The notes under the pieces were generated by a model that saw only the letters and a list, made by a program, of their open reading frames with translations, was not told the origin of the DNA and did not search any database. This document shows positions 39,078 to 39,834 of a stretch of 39,834 nucleotides of DNA, piece after piece; the first letter of the stretch is position 1, and every line of letters starts with the position of its first letter. Origin of the DNA: Rhodoferax sp. UBA4409 (lineage in GTDB: Bacteria > Pseudomonadota > Gammaproteobacteria > Burkholderiales > Burkholderiaceae_C); the NCBI GenBank assembly GCA_002390825.1, contig DGQR01000198.1, positions 1 to 39,834 of the forward strand, given 5' to 3'. A program made the position numbers and the translations under genes.

Positions 39078-39834
39078 TCAGAAGGTGATGATGCGGTTGC
39101 TGGCAGCGCTCTCGGCTGCGGCGTCGGCAAGAATCTGTGCGTCCACGCCGTCTTGCACCGTCGTCCGGAAACTGCCGCCGTTTTGCAGCTGGGTGAAAAA
39201 GTGCTCAATCTCTAAGCGGTAGGCCGCTGCATAGCGCTGCAGGAAAAACGCTTCGGGGTTGTCTTGGGAGGTGCCTTGGGCAGTGGCCTGGGTTACCTCG
39301 CTGGGCTTGTGGTTACCGCATTGCAGCATGCCCGCAGAGCCGATCACTTCAAAGCGCTGGTCATAGCCGTAGGCGGCGCGGCGGGTGGTGTTGATCTGGC
39401 ACAGGCGGCCTTTGACGGTCTTGATGGTCACCGCAGTGCAGTCAAAGTCGCCCGCTTTGCCGATGGCGGGGTCGGTTAGGCAGGAGCCGGTGGCGCTTAG
39501 CCACGCCGCCTTGTCGCCATCGCCGCACAAGATCCAGCGGAACACGTCAAAGTCGTGAATCAGCATGTCGCGGAAGATGCCGCCAGACTGCTTGATGTAT
39601 TCCACCGGTGGCGCGCCGGGGTCACGGCTGGTGATCACCAGCATTTCGGGGTTGCCGATATCGCCGCGATCCAAGCGAATCTTGGCTTCGTTAAACGTCG
39701 GGTCAAAGCGGCGCTGGAAACCGATCATGCAAGCCACACCGGCCGCTGCCACTGCTGCGCCACAGGCTTTTGCCCGCTCGGCAGACAGGTCTACCGGCTT
39801 CTCGCAAAAAATATGTTTGCCGGCTTGGGCCGCG
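39078..39834 (-). CDS. Gfo/Idh/MocA-family oxidoreductase, paralogue (5' end cut by window edge)
   Basis: About 252 residues are visible; the Rossmann N-terminus lies beyond the edge. The frame opens AAQAGKHIFCEKPVDLSAER with the catalytic EKP, then CMIGFQRRFDPTFNEAK and GGIFRDMLIHDFDVFRWILCG with the pocket Asp/His. It resembles IolG inositol 2-dehydrogenases more than the neighbour does. The tandem pair hints at an inositol or polyol catabolic operon extending to the right. Confidence 0.9.
   Translation of the reverse strand, partial: AAQAGKHIFCEKPVDLSAERAKACGAAVAAAGVACMIGFQRRFDPTFNEAKIRLDRGDIGNPEMLVITSRDPGAPPVEYIKQSGGIFRDMLIHDFDVFRWILCGDGDKAAWLSATGSCLTDPAIGKAGDFDCTAVTIKTVKGRLCQINTTRRAAYGYDQRFEVIGSAGMLQCGNHKPSEVTQATAQGTSQDNPEAFFLQRYAAAYRLEIEHFFTQLQNGGSFRTTVQDGVDAQILADAAAESAASNRIITF

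Noticed and set aside
1..39834. CRISPR arrays, tRNA/rRNA genes, transposases, integrases or toxin-antitoxin pairs
   Set aside because: No regular direct-repeat array, cloverleaf-like block or recognisable mobile-element protein was seen on either strand by reading; a covariance search was not possible.

Overview
The window looks like chromosomal DNA of a GC-rich betaproteobacterium of the order Burkholderiales, most likely Comamonadaceae (Rhodoferax/Curvibacter/Polaromonas-like). Support comes from a Bug-family periplasmic receptor, the SCO-rpoH neighbourhood, a CIRCE element in front of rpoH, a Burkholderiales-style phosphonate cluster, an ImuA-ImuB-DnaE2 mutasome, PEP-CTERM proteins and a short in-frame repeat family. 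I saw no rRNA, tRNA, CRISPR array, transposase or phage gene. Gene density is high and no gene-free gap exceeds 300 bases. Most long reading frames antisense to the listed genes are GC-rich shadows.

Layout. 1-3.4 kb: end of a SCO-family cytochrome oxidase assembly gene, a Bug receptor, rpoH under a perfect CIRCE operator, and a secreted metallo-beta-lactamase-fold hydrolase. 3.4-11.6 kb: acyl-CoA synthetase, isochorismatase-family hydrolase, DUF1272 zinc protein, EamA-type cysteine exporter, GlxA-type AraC regulator, SDR, periplasmic binding protein, Bcr/CflA exporter and an NlpC/P60 lipoprotein. 11.6-21.1 kb: a phosphonate (2-aminoethylphosphonate) block. A GntR regulator and an EamA-like membrane protein diverge from a minus-strand run: binding protein, ATPase, fused permease, phosphonoacetaldehyde hydrolase PhnX, FAD oxidoreductase, an unknown 186-residue protein, then an HD hydrolase and a flavin reductase-like protein. 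No PhnW transaminase is present, so the FAD enzyme may make phosphonoacetaldehyde by oxidative deamination.

21.1-33.6 kb: SOS mutagenesis genes. imuA-imuB and dnaE2 each have a perfect LexA box in the promoter, but nine unrelated genes separate them (DUF1993, PEP-CTERM, thioesterase, transglutaminase-like, Lrp, EamA, SDR, dienelactone hydrolase, SLOG-family). imuB and dnaE2 carry several copies of a roughly 63-bp repeat, all kept in frame. dnaE2 also holds a 96-bp inverted-repeat element. These insertions help explain the unusual 1147-residue length of DnaE2.

33.7-39.8 kb: universal stress protein, secreted esterase, PagL-like outer-membrane protein, a second PEP-CTERM protein, a degenerate receiver-CheX phosphatase with its CheY-like partner, and two tandem Gfo/Idh/MocA dehydrogenases, the last cut by the window edge. 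The most interesting points are the repeat-riddled mutasome genes, the phnW-less phosphonate operon with an unknown gene, and the pseudo-receiver-CheX/CheY pair.
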